Below, in pieces: positions 8,712-17,579 of a DNA stretch of 64,000 nucleotides. The notes beneath the pieces are model-generated. The model worked only from the letters and a program-made list of their open reading frames with translations. It searched no databases and had not been told where the DNA came from. The translations under genes and the position numbers were made by a program. The stretch is from Enterococcus wangshanyuanii (GTDB taxonomy: Bacteria > Bacillota > Bacilli > Lactobacillales > Enterococcaceae), in NCBI RefSeq assembly GCF_002197645.1, contig NZ_CP021874.1:62001-126000 (forward strand). The letters are read 5' to 3'. Positions within the stretch are counted from its first letter, which is position 1; every line of letters starts with the position of its first letter.

Positions 8712-9377
8712 TTATTCTTGAGTTTCACTATGTTCATTATCTCTTTTTAAGCTGTTTTTAGCAACGGAAATCTCAATATCTAGATCATCTAAATCGTCTG
8801 CGACAAATTGTTCATAATCTTTTTTGATCAATTTTGAGACTTGATCGATAATTTGAGCACTTTCTTCTAATTTTTCGTAGGTTTGTTTATTTTTGATTTC
8901 ATGATCATCGATTTCTAAATACTTACTTGTTAAATCAACTAAGTTAGGCAAGTGTGTATAAAGAAAATGATTTGCCAAATGAAGCTTTTTAGGCTCTTTA
9001 ACTAATTCTTTAAACAAGGCCTTTGATACACGCAACGTATCATTACGTAAATCGATCGCTCTTAATTTTGTAGAAGCATTCATATTTTCTTGCAGCTTGA
9101 CGATTTGTTTTTTCGTTGTGTTCATCGTATCACGGAAAAAGTCGATTTCTTGATCTGTCATACCAAGTTTTGAATAATGCTCTTCTTTTGTCTTGGTCAA
9201 ACTAGGCAATTGTTCTTCTTTCTTGCCATTTTTTTTATTTGAACTTGTCAAAAGCAACACCAATAATAGTACGAAAGCCACGATAACGGCAGGTAGATGT
9301 ACGCCGGTAATAAAACGCAGAACGAAGCCAGCTAAAATTAAGTAGGCAATTATTTTAATAAGTTTCCCTGTTCTCAT
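8712..9377 (-). CDS. XpaC-family membrane protein (5-bromo-4-chloroindolyl phosphate hydrolysis family)
   Basis: A 221-residue protein. Two close hydrophobic segments within residues ~5-45 anchor it in the membrane, followed by a long charged helical cytoplasmic region. It belongs to the XpaC family, whose name comes from an indolyl-phosphate phenotype; no enzyme activity is visible here. The start at 9377 is chosen because GGAGGGAACTGTA precedes that ATG. It is the first gene of a two-gene operon with telA. Confidence 0.75.
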   Translation of the reverse strand: MRTGKLIKIIAYLILAGFVLRFITGVHLPAVIVAFVLLLVLLLTSSNKKNGKKEEQLPSLTKTKEEHYSKLGMTDQEIDFFRDTMNTTKKQIVKLQENMNASTKLRAIDLRNDTLRVSKALFKELVKEPKKLHLANHFLYTHLPNLVDLTSKYLEIDDHEIKNKQTYEKLEESAQIIDQVSKLIKKDYEQFVADDLDDLDIEISVAKNSLKRDNEHSETQE

Positions 9378-9653
9378 TACAGTTCCCTCCAATCATTTAT
9401 TCCATCGAAAGTTATTTATCCTTCGCTATATAAGCTATTTTATCACATTCTACTCAAGAAAGAATATCAGTCCAAAGATGGATTTTAATATTTAGAGAAA
9501 ATGTAAGAAATGGCAAGCGAAATCATCTGATTTTTCCTACTTAAGATGTAGGATGCAGGAGATCGTTCACAAAAAAGTCAAAAGAAATCTGAGAAAAAAG
9601 CAAAATCATAAGGTATAATAGATAATAATCATTTGATTAAAAGGAGAAGCATA

Positions 9654-10343
9654 GTGAAGATAAGAAATTTCATACCGCTTTTATTTGTTGGAGTTATGCT
9701 CACGGGTTGTTTTGGGCGTAAAGCTGAGCTAGAAATAATAGAGGACGCATATAAAGAGGATTCTAGCTCAAGCATAGAGGAATCTGTTTCTTTTGAAGGA
9801 AACGAAGTATTTTATGAGCCTAGGGATGGTTCTGAAACAAGTAGTACAATAGATGAAAATAAGCAAGCCACAGAGACAACAACAGAATCTACAACTGAAA
9901 GTAAAGGCAAAGTAGAAGTGATCAAGACTAACAACGGTGACTTCAAAGTTGAGCTTCCAGCTAATTGGGAAACGGTCGATACGAAAGAATTAAGTGATAA
10001 TGCAGATATTAGTATTAAAAATCCAAATACAGAAACTTACTATATTGTGTTAAGCGAAGCCAAAAAAGATTTTGAGAATTTTGATTCATTTAAAAAATCA
10101 GTCGATCTTTCTGACTTAGGTGAGATATCGAATGAGAAAAAGGAATCGATCAAATACAATAACATCAAAGGTGAACGGCGTAAGTTTACTGCAACGAAAG
10201 ATGGTGTAGAGGTTTACTACATTTATGATTTAATGGAGAGTGAAGATCACTACCTTCAGTGTATCAGTTGGACTTTAGAAAGCACAAAGAAGGATAATGA
10301 GCCTGATATGATCAAGCTTATGAAATCATTGACAGAACTATAA
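9654..10343 (+). CDS. Putative lipoprotein
   Basis: A 229-residue exported lipoprotein of unknown function. The signal peptide carries the lipobox LTGC, giving lipidated Cys19. A Ser/Thr/Glu-rich linker follows (about residues 25-85). The last ~140 residues form a compact alpha/beta domain beginning DFKVELPANWE, which resembles the PsbP/DcrB-like fold of other Gram-positive lipoproteins; that is inference from the pattern only. The start is a GTG because AAAAGGAG lies directly upstream and the upstream in-frame TTG would overlap it. A TATAAT lies at 9614-9619. A terminator follows. Confidence 0.7.
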   Translation: MKIRNFIPLLFVGVMLTGCFGRKAELEIIEDAYKEDSSSSIEESVSFEGNEVFYEPRDGSETSSTIDENKQATETTTESTTESKGKVEVIKTNNGDFKVELPANWETVDTKELSDNADISIKNPNTETYYIVLSEAKKDFENFDSFKKSVDLSDLGEISNEKKESIKYNNIKGERRKFTATKDGVEVYYIYDLMESEDHYLQCISWTLESTKKDNEPDMIKLMKSLTEL

Positions 10344-10358
10344 AATAGTTTTTATCGT

Positions 10359-10398
10359 AAAGAAGGGAAGCACTTGACTTGTTTCTCCTTCTTTTTTT
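10359..10398 (+). terminator. Terminator after the lipoprotein gene
   Basis: AAAGAAGGGAAG (from 10359) pairs with CTCCTTCTTT (to about 10394), with a run of seven T inside and after the right arm. Confidence 0.65.
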
Positions 10399-10611
10399 GT
10401 CTTTTGATAAGTAAACATACAAAAAAAGTTTGTTCAGACCATTTACTGGTATAATTGAAGTTGACAGGAAAAGTTCTAAGTTATTGTTAATAAATCATGT
10501 GATTTGCGCATAAATGAGCAATAAATGGGGAGAAAGGATTCACAAAAAGAAGCATAAGTGATAAAATTTCAAAATTAAGGTATGATATCGATAGAAAGAT
10601 TGGTGAACAGT

Positions 10612-11184
10612 ATGATGCGTTTTGAAGATTTTGAAGAAAAAACGATTTCCAGAAATGAAATTTTTAAAGGTCATATTATTGAGGTCGTCGTCGATGACGT
10701 TCAGCTCCCTGATGGAGGAACAGGGAAACGTGAATTAGTTTTTCATCCAGGGGCTGTTGCAGTTATTCCGATTACAGCGGATAATAAAATGATCATGGTC
10801 AAACAATATCGAAAACCACTGGAAAAAGTTACTTTGGAGATTCCTGCTGGTAAAATCGATCCAGGAGAGCAAAATAATCCTAAAGAAACAGCTGAACGGG
10901 AATTGGAAGAAGAAACAGGCTATCGTGCAAACAAGTTTTCTTTCGTAAACTCTATGTATGTTTCACCAGGATTTGCTAATGAACTGCTGCATATTTATTT
11001 TGCTGAACAACTTGAAAAAGTTCCTAATCCTCGTCCGTTAGATGATGATGAAGTGATAGAATTGTATACATTAACATTAGCTGAGGCAAAGGCTGAAATC
11101 GCCAGCGGATTGATTTGTGATGCTAAAACAATCTTTGCTGTGCAGTATTGGGAGTTGCAGCAGCTAAAGGAGGATAAACGATGA
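10612..11184 (+). CDS. nudF: ADP-ribose pyrophosphatase (Nudix)
   Basis: A 190-residue Nudix hydrolase cleaving ADP-ribose to AMP and ribose 5-phosphate. The Nudix box lies in GKIDPGEQ...RELEEETGY, and the protein has the ADPRase features EIPAGK upstream of it and the proline-rich SMYVSPGFANE loop downstream. I start at the ATG ATG pair at 10612: an upstream start at 10582 overlaps a likely -10 box (TATGAT, 10581-10586). The gene overlaps the next by four bases (ATGA) and begins an operon with the MacP-like gene, mtnN and pncA. Confidence 0.88.
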   Translation: MMRFEDFEEKTISRNEIFKGHIIEVVVDDVQLPDGGTGKRELVFHPGAVAVIPITADNKMIMVKQYRKPLEKVTLEIPAGKIDPGEQNNPKETAERELEEETGYRANKFSFVNSMYVSPGFANELLHIYFAEQLEKVPNPRPLDDDEVIELYTLTLAEAKAEIASGLICDAKTIFAVQYWELQQLKEDKR

Positions 11185-11477
11185 GCAAAAGTCCGCTGGT
11201 CACTCGGACAGAATTACGAAAGCGAAAAGAAGAGGCTGAAAGAGAAGAACAGAAATATTTGGAACAACAAAAAAAAGAAGCGGATAAAGAATACCGCAAA
11301 AAGGAAAAAGAAATTTCCAGCTTTTACCGCAAAGAACATAAGAAGCAAAAGGAGATCACAAAAAGCCGATCAAATGAACAAACAAAAATTCGCGAGCGTA
11401 GTAGTACCTTGACGAAAGCTATTATCGTTGTCGCTATCTTACTCGCGATCGTTATATTTATTGTATTGAATTTATAG
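11181..11477 (+). CDS. Small membrane protein, MacP-like
   Basis: A 98-residue bitopic protein. Residues 1-73 are extremely charged (Lys/Glu/Arg repeats, probably helical), and residues ~75-97 form a single transmembrane helix ending at the C terminus. Size, topology and position between a nudix gene and mtnN match MacP, the phosphorylated activator of the class A penicillin-binding protein PBP2a in Streptococcus pneumoniae. The assignment rests on recalled synteny and topology rather than on a sequence motif. Its start overlaps the nudF stop, so translation is coupled. Confidence 0.6.
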   Translation: MSKSPLVTRTELRKRKEEAEREEQKYLEQQKKEADKEYRKKEKEISSFYRKEHKKQKEITKSRSNEQTKIRERSSTLTKAIIVVAILLAIVIFIVLNL

Positions 11478-11493
11478 AAAAGAGGTAATCAGC

Positions 11494-12186
11494 ATGAAAA
11501 TCGGTATTATCGGTGCGATGGATCAGGAAGTAAAAATCTTAAAGGAAAAATTATCAGATACTCGGTCATGGGAAAGAGCAGGAGCACTATTTGTCTCAGG
11601 TTCTTTAGGACGTCATGAAGTGATCGTGGTTCGTTCTGGGATCGGGAAAGTATTGTCAGCAGTTACGACAACACTTTTGATCCATCAATATGGAGTGAAT
11701 ATGGTCATCAATACTGGTTCAGCAGGTGGAATCGGTGCTGGCTTAAAGGTTGGGGATGTAGTGATTTCTGATAAGCTAGCATATTTCGATGTGGATGTAA
11801 CAGGCTTTGGTTATGCTCCTGGACAGCTTCCGGGGATGCCATTGTATTATGAATGCAGTGAATACTTGAAGTTGGAAATGAAAAAAGCCGCTGAAAAAAC
11901 TGGGATGTCTGTTCAACATGGACTGATCGTTACAGGTGATTCATTTGTCAATGATAAAGTAAAAGTACAAAAAATTCTTCAAGAATTTCCAGATGCATTG
12001 GCTTGTGAAATGGAAGGGGCATCTATCGCTCAAGCTGCGGCTCAATTCAAGATTCCGTTCCTAGTTATTCGGGCAATCAGTGATACAGCCGATCATGAGG
12101 CAAGTCAAACGTTTGATGAGTTCATTGAAGAAGCAGGCGAGAAATCTGCTCAAATGGTGATTCATTTTGTAGAACATCTTGTCTAA
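11494..12186 (+). CDS. mtnN: 5'-methylthioadenosine/S-adenosylhomocysteine nucleosidase
   Basis: A 230-residue cytoplasmic nucleosidase that splits adenine from methylthioadenosine and S-adenosylhomocysteine, recycling methyl-transfer by-products and feeding AI-2 synthesis. Family landmarks are MKIGIIGAMDQEV at the N terminus, INTGSAGGIG (residues ~71-80), the catalytic-acid segment CEMEGASIAQ (residues ~170-180) and IRAISDTAD (residues ~194-202). AAAGAGG precedes the ATG. Third gene of the nudF operon, 16 bases after the MacP-like gene. Confidence 0.95.
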   Translation: MKIGIIGAMDQEVKILKEKLSDTRSWERAGALFVSGSLGRHEVIVVRSGIGKVLSAVTTTLLIHQYGVNMVINTGSAGGIGAGLKVGDVVISDKLAYFDVDVTGFGYAPGQLPGMPLYYECSEYLKLEMKKAAEKTGMSVQHGLIVTGDSFVNDKVKVQKILQEFPDALACEMEGASIAQAAAQFKIPFLVIRAISDTADHEASQTFDEFIEEAGEKSAQMVIHFVEHLV

Positions 12187-12201
12187 ATTGGAGGGATAGC
12201 G

Positions 12202-12750
12202 ATGAAAGCACTGATTTCTATTGATTATACAAATGATTTTGTAGCGGATAATGGCGCTTTAACAACAGGTGCTGCCGGTCAAGCAATTGAACAGGCTATA
12301 GTCGATTTAACGAAGAGCTTTACTGAAAAGAATGAGTTTGTTGTTTATGCGATTGATCGCCATGAAAAAGAAGATCGCTACCATCCTGAAAATAGATTAT
12401 TTCCTCCTCACAATCTTAATGGTACAACAGGTAGAGCATTGTACGGAGGATTGGCTGATGTTTACAAGGAAAGCAGTGAACTGCCAACTGTTTATTGGAT
12501 CGATAAGCGACATTATTCTGCATTCAGTGGCACGGATTTAGACATCCGACTGCGTGAAAGAAACATTACCGAAATTCATTTGTCAGGTGTTTGTACAGAT
12601 ATCTGTGTCCTGCATACAGCAATAGATGCATATAATCTAGGGTATCAAATTGTTGTGCATAAATCAGCTGTCGCAAGTTTTGATCCAGTTGGTCATGAGT
12701 GGGCGTTAAAACATTTTAAACAAACATTAGGTGCTCAAATAATTGAATAA
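12202..12750 (+). CDS. pncA: Nicotinamidase / isochorismatase family hydrolase
   Basis: A 182-residue cysteine hydrolase. Residues SIDYTNDF give the catalytic Asp and GVCTDICV the nucleophilic Cys, with the catalytic Lys in DKRHYSAF and the cis-peptide region before the Cys. Nicotinamidase, which feeds the NAD salvage pathway, is the best call in Gram-positive cocci, but other isochorismatase-like hydrolases share these motifs. Last gene of the nudF operon, with GGAGGG before the start and a strong terminator after it. Confidence 0.75.
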   Translation: MKALISIDYTNDFVADNGALTTGAAGQAIEQAIVDLTKSFTEKNEFVVYAIDRHEKEDRYHPENRLFPPHNLNGTTGRALYGGLADVYKESSELPTVYWIDKRHYSAFSGTDLDIRLRERNITEIHLSGVCTDICVLHTAIDAYNLGYQIVVHKSAVASFDPVGHEWALKHFKQTLGAQIIE

Positions 12751-12751
12751 G

Positions 12752-12801
12752 AAAAACGGTTATGAAACGATAGAAAGAAGTTTCATAACCGTTTTTTTTT
12801 T
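12752..12801 (+). terminator. Terminator of the nudF-mtnN-pncA operon
   Basis: AAAAACGGTTATGAAAC (12752-12768) pairs with GTTTCATAACCGTTTTT (12780-12796), followed by further T residues to 12801. Confidence 0.9.
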
Positions 12802-12817
12802 CTAAAGATCACTATTT

Positions 12818-12847
12818 TTGTATTAATAGCAAAGGAACTATTATAAT
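12818..12847 (+). promoter_or_regulatory. Candidate promoter of the LtrA-family gene
   Basis: TTGTAT (12818-12823) and TATAAT (12842-12847) with 18-bp spacing. Confidence 0.55.
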
Positions 12848-12891
12848 AATAAAGAACAGGAGAACTTATTAATCAGAGTGGATGTGATCAA

Positions 12892-14004
12892 ATGCAGATA
12901 CTGAAAAAAGAAGTGACTGAGTTTGAACTGTTTTATGATTTGATTTTTGCTTATGCTATTAGTAGAATTGCCTCTATTTTACTTGTCGGTACAGATCACC
13001 TGTTGTCTTTTAAAAGTATTGGAGAATTTTTGATGCTGACGCTTGTTTTCTGGACTATTTGGACGTACCAAACTGTTTTTGCAAATCGTTTTTCGATCAA
13101 AAATAAGCTTAGCGCTCTATTTCTATTTTTTGATATGTTTTGGGTCATTGTTTTAGCACAGTCGATCAATGTTGATTTCGAACGAACACATTTTACATTT
13201 GCTGGAGCAACTTCTATTTTATTTTTTAGCATTGCGTTACAATATTACCTGAAGATGAAAAGTACGGATAATGAAATTATTAGAAAATTGTGTATTCAAT
13301 TGGCTGCCGTTTTAGTCGTAAGTGGAGTGATCGGGTTCATTTCAATTCTTCCTTTTGGAAACTATTGGCTTCGTTTCTCTATCTATGTATGTTCAATTTT
13401 TATCACCGCTTTTTTTCCCATCGTGACGAAAAAAGCATTATTGGATTTTCCTACGAATTTTGAACACTTGACCGAGCGTTACAGTTTGTTTACCTTACTG
13501 TTGTTTGGTGAAGCTGTGATTGCTATTGCTAGTACGATTTTGTTTAATGACATTCAGCTGAGCAGTGTTTTGTTCTTTTTATTGATCGTTGTGATGTTTC
13601 TATTTTATAATACAATCTATAAATCAGGAATCGATCGGCAAAAAACAACGGCTGGTTTGGTCTTGATTCATTCTCATTATTTTGTCTTTGCCGGGTTGGA
13701 GTTGTCGATCGTTTTGTATGAAAGTTATGTAAAGAGTGAAATCGATCCGCTATTTTTTGTGCTCTGTTTAGCTGGCAGTCTAATCTGTTTTTTAGGGGGT
13801 ACGCTTGTTAATATGGTCATCTACACGAAAAAAGAATACAACTATCTCCCTTTTATCAGTAAAAATGTTCTTTATTTTGTTGGCTGGGTAGTGATTGGAT
13901 TGCTCCTACAAGATTATGTAGCTCCTTTCTTGTTTGTGAATATCATTTTCTTACTATTCTTCCTTTATAAAGTGAAGCAAGAGCTGAAAATTCAAGCTGA
14001 ATAA
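12892..14004 (+). CDS. Low temperature requirement protein A (LtrA) family membrane protein
   Basis: A 370-residue polytopic membrane protein with about ten hydrophobic helices. The N terminus (FELFYDLIFAYAISRIA) carries the E-x-F-x-D-L-x-F hallmark of the LtrA family, and FGEAVIAIAS at residues ~203-212 is another typical segment. The family was named from a Listeria cold-growth mutant; its molecular role is unknown. The ribosome binding site is poor (GTGGATGTG). It is a single gene that converges with the GIY-YIG gene at a 22-bp hairpin. Confidence 0.8.
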   Translation: MQILKKEVTEFELFYDLIFAYAISRIASILLVGTDHLLSFKSIGEFLMLTLVFWTIWTYQTVFANRFSIKNKLSALFLFFDMFWVIVLAQSINVDFERTHFTFAGATSILFFSIALQYYLKMKSTDNEIIRKLCIQLAAVLVVSGVIGFISILPFGNYWLRFSIYVCSIFITAFFPIVTKKALLDFPTNFEHLTERYSLFTLLLFGEAVIAIASTILFNDIQLSSVLFFLLIVVMFLFYNTIYKSGIDRQKTTAGLVLIHSHYFVFAGLELSIVLYESYVKSEIDPLFFVLCLAGSLICFLGGTLVNMVIYTKKEYNYLPFISKNVLYFVGWVVIGLLLQDYVAPFLFVNIIFLLFFLYKVKQELKIQAE

Positions 14005-14054
14005 ACAAGAACCATCTTTGATCATCTTTTTCGATCAAGGATGGTTCTTGTTTA
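14002..14054. terminator. Bidirectional terminator
   Basis: Perfect 22-bp stem (14002-14023 with 14033-14054). It overlaps the ends of both convergent genes. Confidence 0.85.
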
Positions 14055-14298
14055 AATAGGCTATTTTTTGTTTGCGTGTTAGTTTTTTAAAAGCATACTC
14101 CGCCTTGGTTGCGTCACTGCGGCTGGTAAATTTTTCGATGTGGATCATTTGTGCGGGTAAACGGGAAGCAAGCCGCGTGTATTTTGCCCCAGTTCCGCTA
14201 TTATGTTCTTTCAGGCGGCGATCAGGGTCAGTTGTGTAACCGCCATAGTAAGTATCATCTTTACAATGAAGAACGTAAAAGTAATGCTCAGTTTCCAT
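14035..14298 (-). CDS. GIY-YIG nuclease-domain protein (UPF0213/YazA-like)
   Basis: An 87-residue single-domain GIY-YIG protein. The hallmark here reads YVLHCKDDTYYGGYTTD (YYG...GYT in place of GIY/YIG), and a conserved Arg and the C-terminal EYAFKKLTRKQK follow. In Bacillus the homologue YazA sits directly after yabB, the same arrangement as here: the gene overlaps the methyltransferase by 11 bases. Nuclease activity of this branch is not established. Confidence 0.85.
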   Translation of the reverse strand: METEHYFYVLHCKDDTYYGGYTTDPDRRLKEHNSGTGAKYTRLASRLPAQMIHIEKFTSRSDATKAEYAFKKLTRKQKIAYLNKNHP

Positions 14299-15022
14299 AT
14301 AACATCGCCTTCATTTCTGGTAAATAATTATTTTCTTCATTATAAGTAAATAGAGGAGAAAGAACACGAAAACCATCTTTCTTTCCTTGTTTGATTCCTT
14401 CGATCAACAATGCATTTGCTTCTTTTCCAACTTTGGGATAGACAAACCGAACGCGTTTAGGAGCAATATCGGCTGCTTCCATCGCATGTAAAATATCTAA
14501 AAAGCGATCAGGACGGTGAACCATCGCTAAACGCCCATTAGTCTTTAATAGTTTTGAGGAGACCTCAACGACTTCAGTTAACGTCGTGTGAATTTCATGA
14601 CGGGCGATCGCTAGATGAGGATTGGGATTTTTCTGACTGGTTGGTAACTCCTTAAAATAAGGCGGGTTGCATAAAATAAGATCGACAGAGTCTGGCTTGA
14701 TCGCAGTGGTTGCTTTTTTTAAATCTAGTTCGATCATAGTCATCTGCTGTTCTAGCTGATTAAGCTGAATGCTGCGCTGCCCCATATCTGCCAAGCGTTT
14801 TTGAAGTTCGATCTGTACGATCGTAGCGTTTGTTTTCCTGCTAGCAAATAAACCCACAGCGCCATTACCAGCACACAAATCTACGACTAATCCTTTTTTG
14901 GGCAGTTTCGGAAAATTTGCCAGTAAGACAGCATCGATCGAAAAAGAAAACACCTCTTTACTTTGGATAATCTGAATATCATCAGCAAATAATTGATCGA
15001 TTCGTTCACCGGGTAATAACAT
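14288..15022 (-). CDS. tRNA1(Val) (adenine(37)-N6)-methyltransferase family (YabB/TrmN6)
   Basis: A 244-residue SAM-dependent methyltransferase. Motif I is VVDLCAGNGAVGLF (residues ~45-58) and the amino-methylating motif IV is LILCNPPYF (residues ~115-123). The NPPY motif marks N6-adenine methylation, and the family modifies A37 of tRNA-Val in E. coli. The exact tRNA target in Firmicutes is inference. Middle gene of a three-gene minus-strand operon: GNAT, methyltransferase, GIY-YIG. Confidence 0.8.
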   Translation of the reverse strand: MLLPGERIDQLFADDIQIIQSKEVFSFSIDAVLLANFPKLPKKGLVVDLCAGNGAVGLFASRKTNATIVQIELQKRLADMGQRSIQLNQLEQQMTMIELDLKKATTAIKPDSVDLILCNPPYFKELPTSQKNPNPHLAIARHEIHTTLTEVVEVSSKLLKTNGRLAMVHRPDRFLDILHAMEAADIAPKRVRFVYPKVGKEANALLIEGIKQGKKDGFRVLSPLFTYNEENNYLPEMKAMLYGN

Positions 15023-15052
15023 GTATTGTTCATTCCTTTATATGTATTCTAA

Positions 15053-15469
15053 TTAGATTTTTTTCATTAAATAGAACTTTGTTGTTCCTTCAAATGGAAC
15101 ATCATCTAGTTTTCCAAAAACGGAATAACCAAATTGTTCATAAAATGTTTTTGCTTGGTAATCCTGTGTATGGATCGTAATGATCGCTGCCCCTTTTTTT
15201 GCAGCAAATGCTTCGGCTTTCTTTAAAAGCTGAGTCCCATAACCTTTGCCGCGAGCACTGTTGACAAGAGCTAGCAAAGAAATATGTGTGATGTTCATCC
15301 ATTTATTTGCGGTGACTCCGCCAAGATAATGGCCATCGTCATAAAGGGCCAATGAAAAATCACTATTTGATTCAGAAGGAATTTGCTTCTCTTCAAGTTG
15401 ATGTTCAGAAAGCAGTTCGATCAGTTTCGCTTCATTTTCGCTAAGTGCGAGTTGTTTGAATTCAACCAT
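15053..15469 (-). CDS. GNAT family N-acetyltransferase
   Basis: A 138-residue acetyltransferase with the acetyl-CoA motif NSARGKGYGTQLLKKAEAFA at residues ~72-91 and YEQFGYSVFGKL near the C terminus. GGAGGTTATCTT lies upstream of the ATG. It is first in the minus-strand operon with the tRNA methyltransferase (30-base gap). Substrate unknown. Confidence 0.82.
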   Translation of the reverse strand: MVEFKQLALSENEAKLIELLSEHQLEEKQIPSESNSDFSLALYDDGHYLGGVTANKWMNITHISLLALVNSARGKGYGTQLLKKAEAFAAKKGAAIITIHTQDYQAKTFYEQFGYSVFGKLDDVPFEGTTKFYLMKKI

Positions 15470-15554
15470 AAGATAACCTCCAGTTTTCTTAGATTATATA
15501 GTAATTGTGCGAAAATAGAAAGACCTGGCAATGATTCTTAGTGTAAAAGACACT

Positions 15555-15584
15555 TTGATGGAATCACTGAAATCCTTGTATTAT
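15555..15584 (+). promoter_or_regulatory. Candidate plsC promoter
   Basis: TTGATG (15555-15560) and TATTAT (15579-15584) with 18-bp spacing, about 100 bases upstream of the start codon. Confidence 0.45.
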
Positions 15585-15681
15585 ACTACGATTAAGAATC
15601 ATAAGAAACTAACTAAAAAGACTTGTCAAACGCCAAAGCTTTCGGCATACTTATAACTAGTGAAAAGAAAGGAAGAAAATT

Positions 15682-16302
15682 ATGTTTTTTACATTTATGC
15701 GCGGTGTTGTACGCGTTGTGCTATTTATTATCAATGGCAATGCACATTATGAAAAAAAAGACCGTATTCCTCAAAATGAAAATTATATTTTAGTTGCACC
15801 TCATAGAACGTGGTGGGAGCCGCTTTATTTGGCTGTTGGCGGTTCACCTAAAAAGTTTAGCTTTATGGCTAAGAAAGAACTATTTAAAAATGGTATTTTA
15901 AGCTTTATCTTGCGTCACGCCAATGCTTTTCCAGTCGATAGGGATAAGCCAGGACCAAGTGCGATCAAAACGCCGGTCAAAAGTTTGAAAAGCACAGATT
16001 TGAGTTTGATCATGTTTCCGAGCGGGACGAGACATTCTTCTGAACTAAAAGGCGGTGTTGCTTTGATCGCCAAAATGGCGAAAGTCAAAATCGTTCCAGC
16101 AGTTTATCAAGGACCATTAACATTAAAAGATTTGTTCAAACGTCGTCGTGTCACTGTGCGTTTTGGAGAACCGATCGATATCAGTGATGTTCCAAAAATG
16201 GATAAAGAGGGTATTGCTGAAGTTGAGCGAAGAATGCAAAACGCATTTGACAGTTTAGATAAGGAAATCGATCCGAACTTCAAATATGAAATCAAAGAGT
16301 AA
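15682..16302 (+). CDS. plsC: 1-acyl-sn-glycerol-3-phosphate acyltransferase
   Basis: A 206-residue membrane-associated acyltransferase that adds the second acyl chain to make phosphatidic acid. Block I reads APHRTWWE, i.e. H-X4-E rather than the canonical H-X4-D, and block III is FPSGTRHS, close to FPEGTRS. The N-terminal hydrophobic stretch (residues ~1-20) anchors it. AAGGAAG precedes the ATG. It is a single transcription unit followed by a terminator. Confidence 0.85.
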   Translation: MFFTFMRGVVRVVLFIINGNAHYEKKDRIPQNENYILVAPHRTWWEPLYLAVGGSPKKFSFMAKKELFKNGILSFILRHANAFPVDRDKPGPSAIKTPVKSLKSTDLSLIMFPSGTRHSSELKGGVALIAKMAKVKIVPAVYQGPLTLKDLFKRRRVTVRFGEPIDISDVPKMDKEGIAEVERRMQNAFDSLDKEIDPNFKYEIKE

Positions 16303-16310
16303 ATCAAGCG

Positions 16311-16344
16311 GACTAAAACCTAAATAGGTTTTGGTTCTTTTTTT
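16311..16344 (+). terminator. plsC terminator
   Basis: GACTAAAACCT (16311-16321) pairs with AGGTTTTGGTTC (16325-16336), followed by a run of eight T. Confidence 0.75.
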
Positions 16345-16438
16345 GATGCAATTTTAATAATTACGATACATTTGAATGACCTCTTTTTCCATAAATTTGG
16401 TATAATAGTGAGAAGGACTTTTTTTAGGTGGTGAAGTA

Positions 16439-17578
16439 ATGCGTTTTTTACATACAGCTGATTGGCATATTGGCAAGAAACTGCATGGATTTGATTTACT
16501 AGAGGATCAAAAAGCAGCATTTAAACAAATTCTACAAATCGCAAAAACAGAAAAAGTTGATGCGATCGTTATTGCAGGTGACTTGTATGACCGTTCTGTA
16601 CCAGCGGTGGAGGCAATCGAACTTTTCAATCAAATGGTCATTGAAATGAATTTGCAGGAAAAGTTTCCACTTTTAACAATTTCGGGTAATCACGATAGTA
16701 GTACTCGTCTAGAGACCGGTGGCCCTTGGTTTGCGCAGTCTGATTTTTATTTGCATACACGCTTGGAACAGGCATTTCAGCCAATCGACATGGGAGATAC
16801 TCAATTTTTTTTATTGCCATATTTTGAGCCGATTTCTGCTCGTCTATATTTTGAAAATGATGAAATCAGAACGATCGAGCAGGCAATGAAGGAAGTCGTC
16901 AAAGAAATGGTATTACATTTTGATCCGGAGAAGGCGCATGTTTTAGTCAGTCACTTTTTTGTGGCCGGCAGTGAAAAAACAGATTCAGAAACCAAATTGA
17001 TGGTTGGCGGACTAGATACGGTGCCACTAGCAACACTGGATGTTTTTGACTACGTCGCATTAGGTCATCTTCATGGGAAAAATGCTCTTAAATCAGAAAA
17101 AGCTAGATACAGTGGCTCGCCATTGAAGTTTTCATTGTCTGAGCTGAATCAGACAAAAGGGGTTTGGCTCGTAGAGGTCGACGCTCAAAAGCTAGCACTT
17201 GAATTCAAAGAAATTCAGCCGTTAAGAGATATCGTTCAGATTGAGGGGAGCTTCAAGGAACTGATCGCACCTGAATTTTATGAAACGATTCAAAAAGAGG
17301 ATTATCTTCATGTACAATTGACAGATCGCGCGGTTATCCCAAACATGATGAATCAATTAAGGCAAGTATATCCTAGAATCATTGGTGTTGAACGACCATA
17401 TGGAAGAGAAGATCAAACGTTAAAGAAAACGGTGAAAGCGGAATTTAAAAAATTAGCACCAAATCAATTGGTCGAACAGTTTTTTTCAGAAGTCACGGGC
17501 GAAGAACCTACTGGTCAACAGCAAAAATGGATCAAAGAGCAATTAGCTGAAATTCATCAAACAGAAAGAGGGAAGTAA
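16439..17578 (+). CDS. sbcD: Exonuclease SbcD (Mre11-like nuclease subunit)
   Basis: A 379-residue metallophosphoesterase subunit of the SbcCD complex, which cleaves hairpins and DNA ends during repair and replication. Metal-ligand motifs are all present: DWHIG (D8, H10), GDLYDRS, SGNHDS and, further on, SHFFV and GHLHG. The C-terminal ~100 residues are the capping/SbcC-interaction region. An extended -10 element TGGTATAAT ends at 16406. The sbcC start lies two bases after its stop, so the two are coupled. Confidence 0.95.
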   Translation: MRFLHTADWHIGKKLHGFDLLEDQKAAFKQILQIAKTEKVDAIVIAGDLYDRSVPAVEAIELFNQMVIEMNLQEKFPLLTISGNHDSSTRLETGGPWFAQSDFYLHTRLEQAFQPIDMGDTQFFLLPYFEPISARLYFENDEIRTIEQAMKEVVKEMVLHFDPEKAHVLVSHFFVAGSEKTDSETKLMVGGLDTVPLATLDVFDYVALGHLHGKNALKSEKARYSGSPLKFSLSELNQTKGVWLVEVDAQKLALEFKEIQPLRDIVQIEGSFKELIAPEFYETIQKEDYLHVQLTDRAVIPNMMNQLRQVYPRIIGVERPYGREDQTLKKTVKAEFKKLAPNQLVEQFFSEVTGEEPTGQQQKWIKEQLAEIHQTERGK

Positions 17579-17579
17579 G

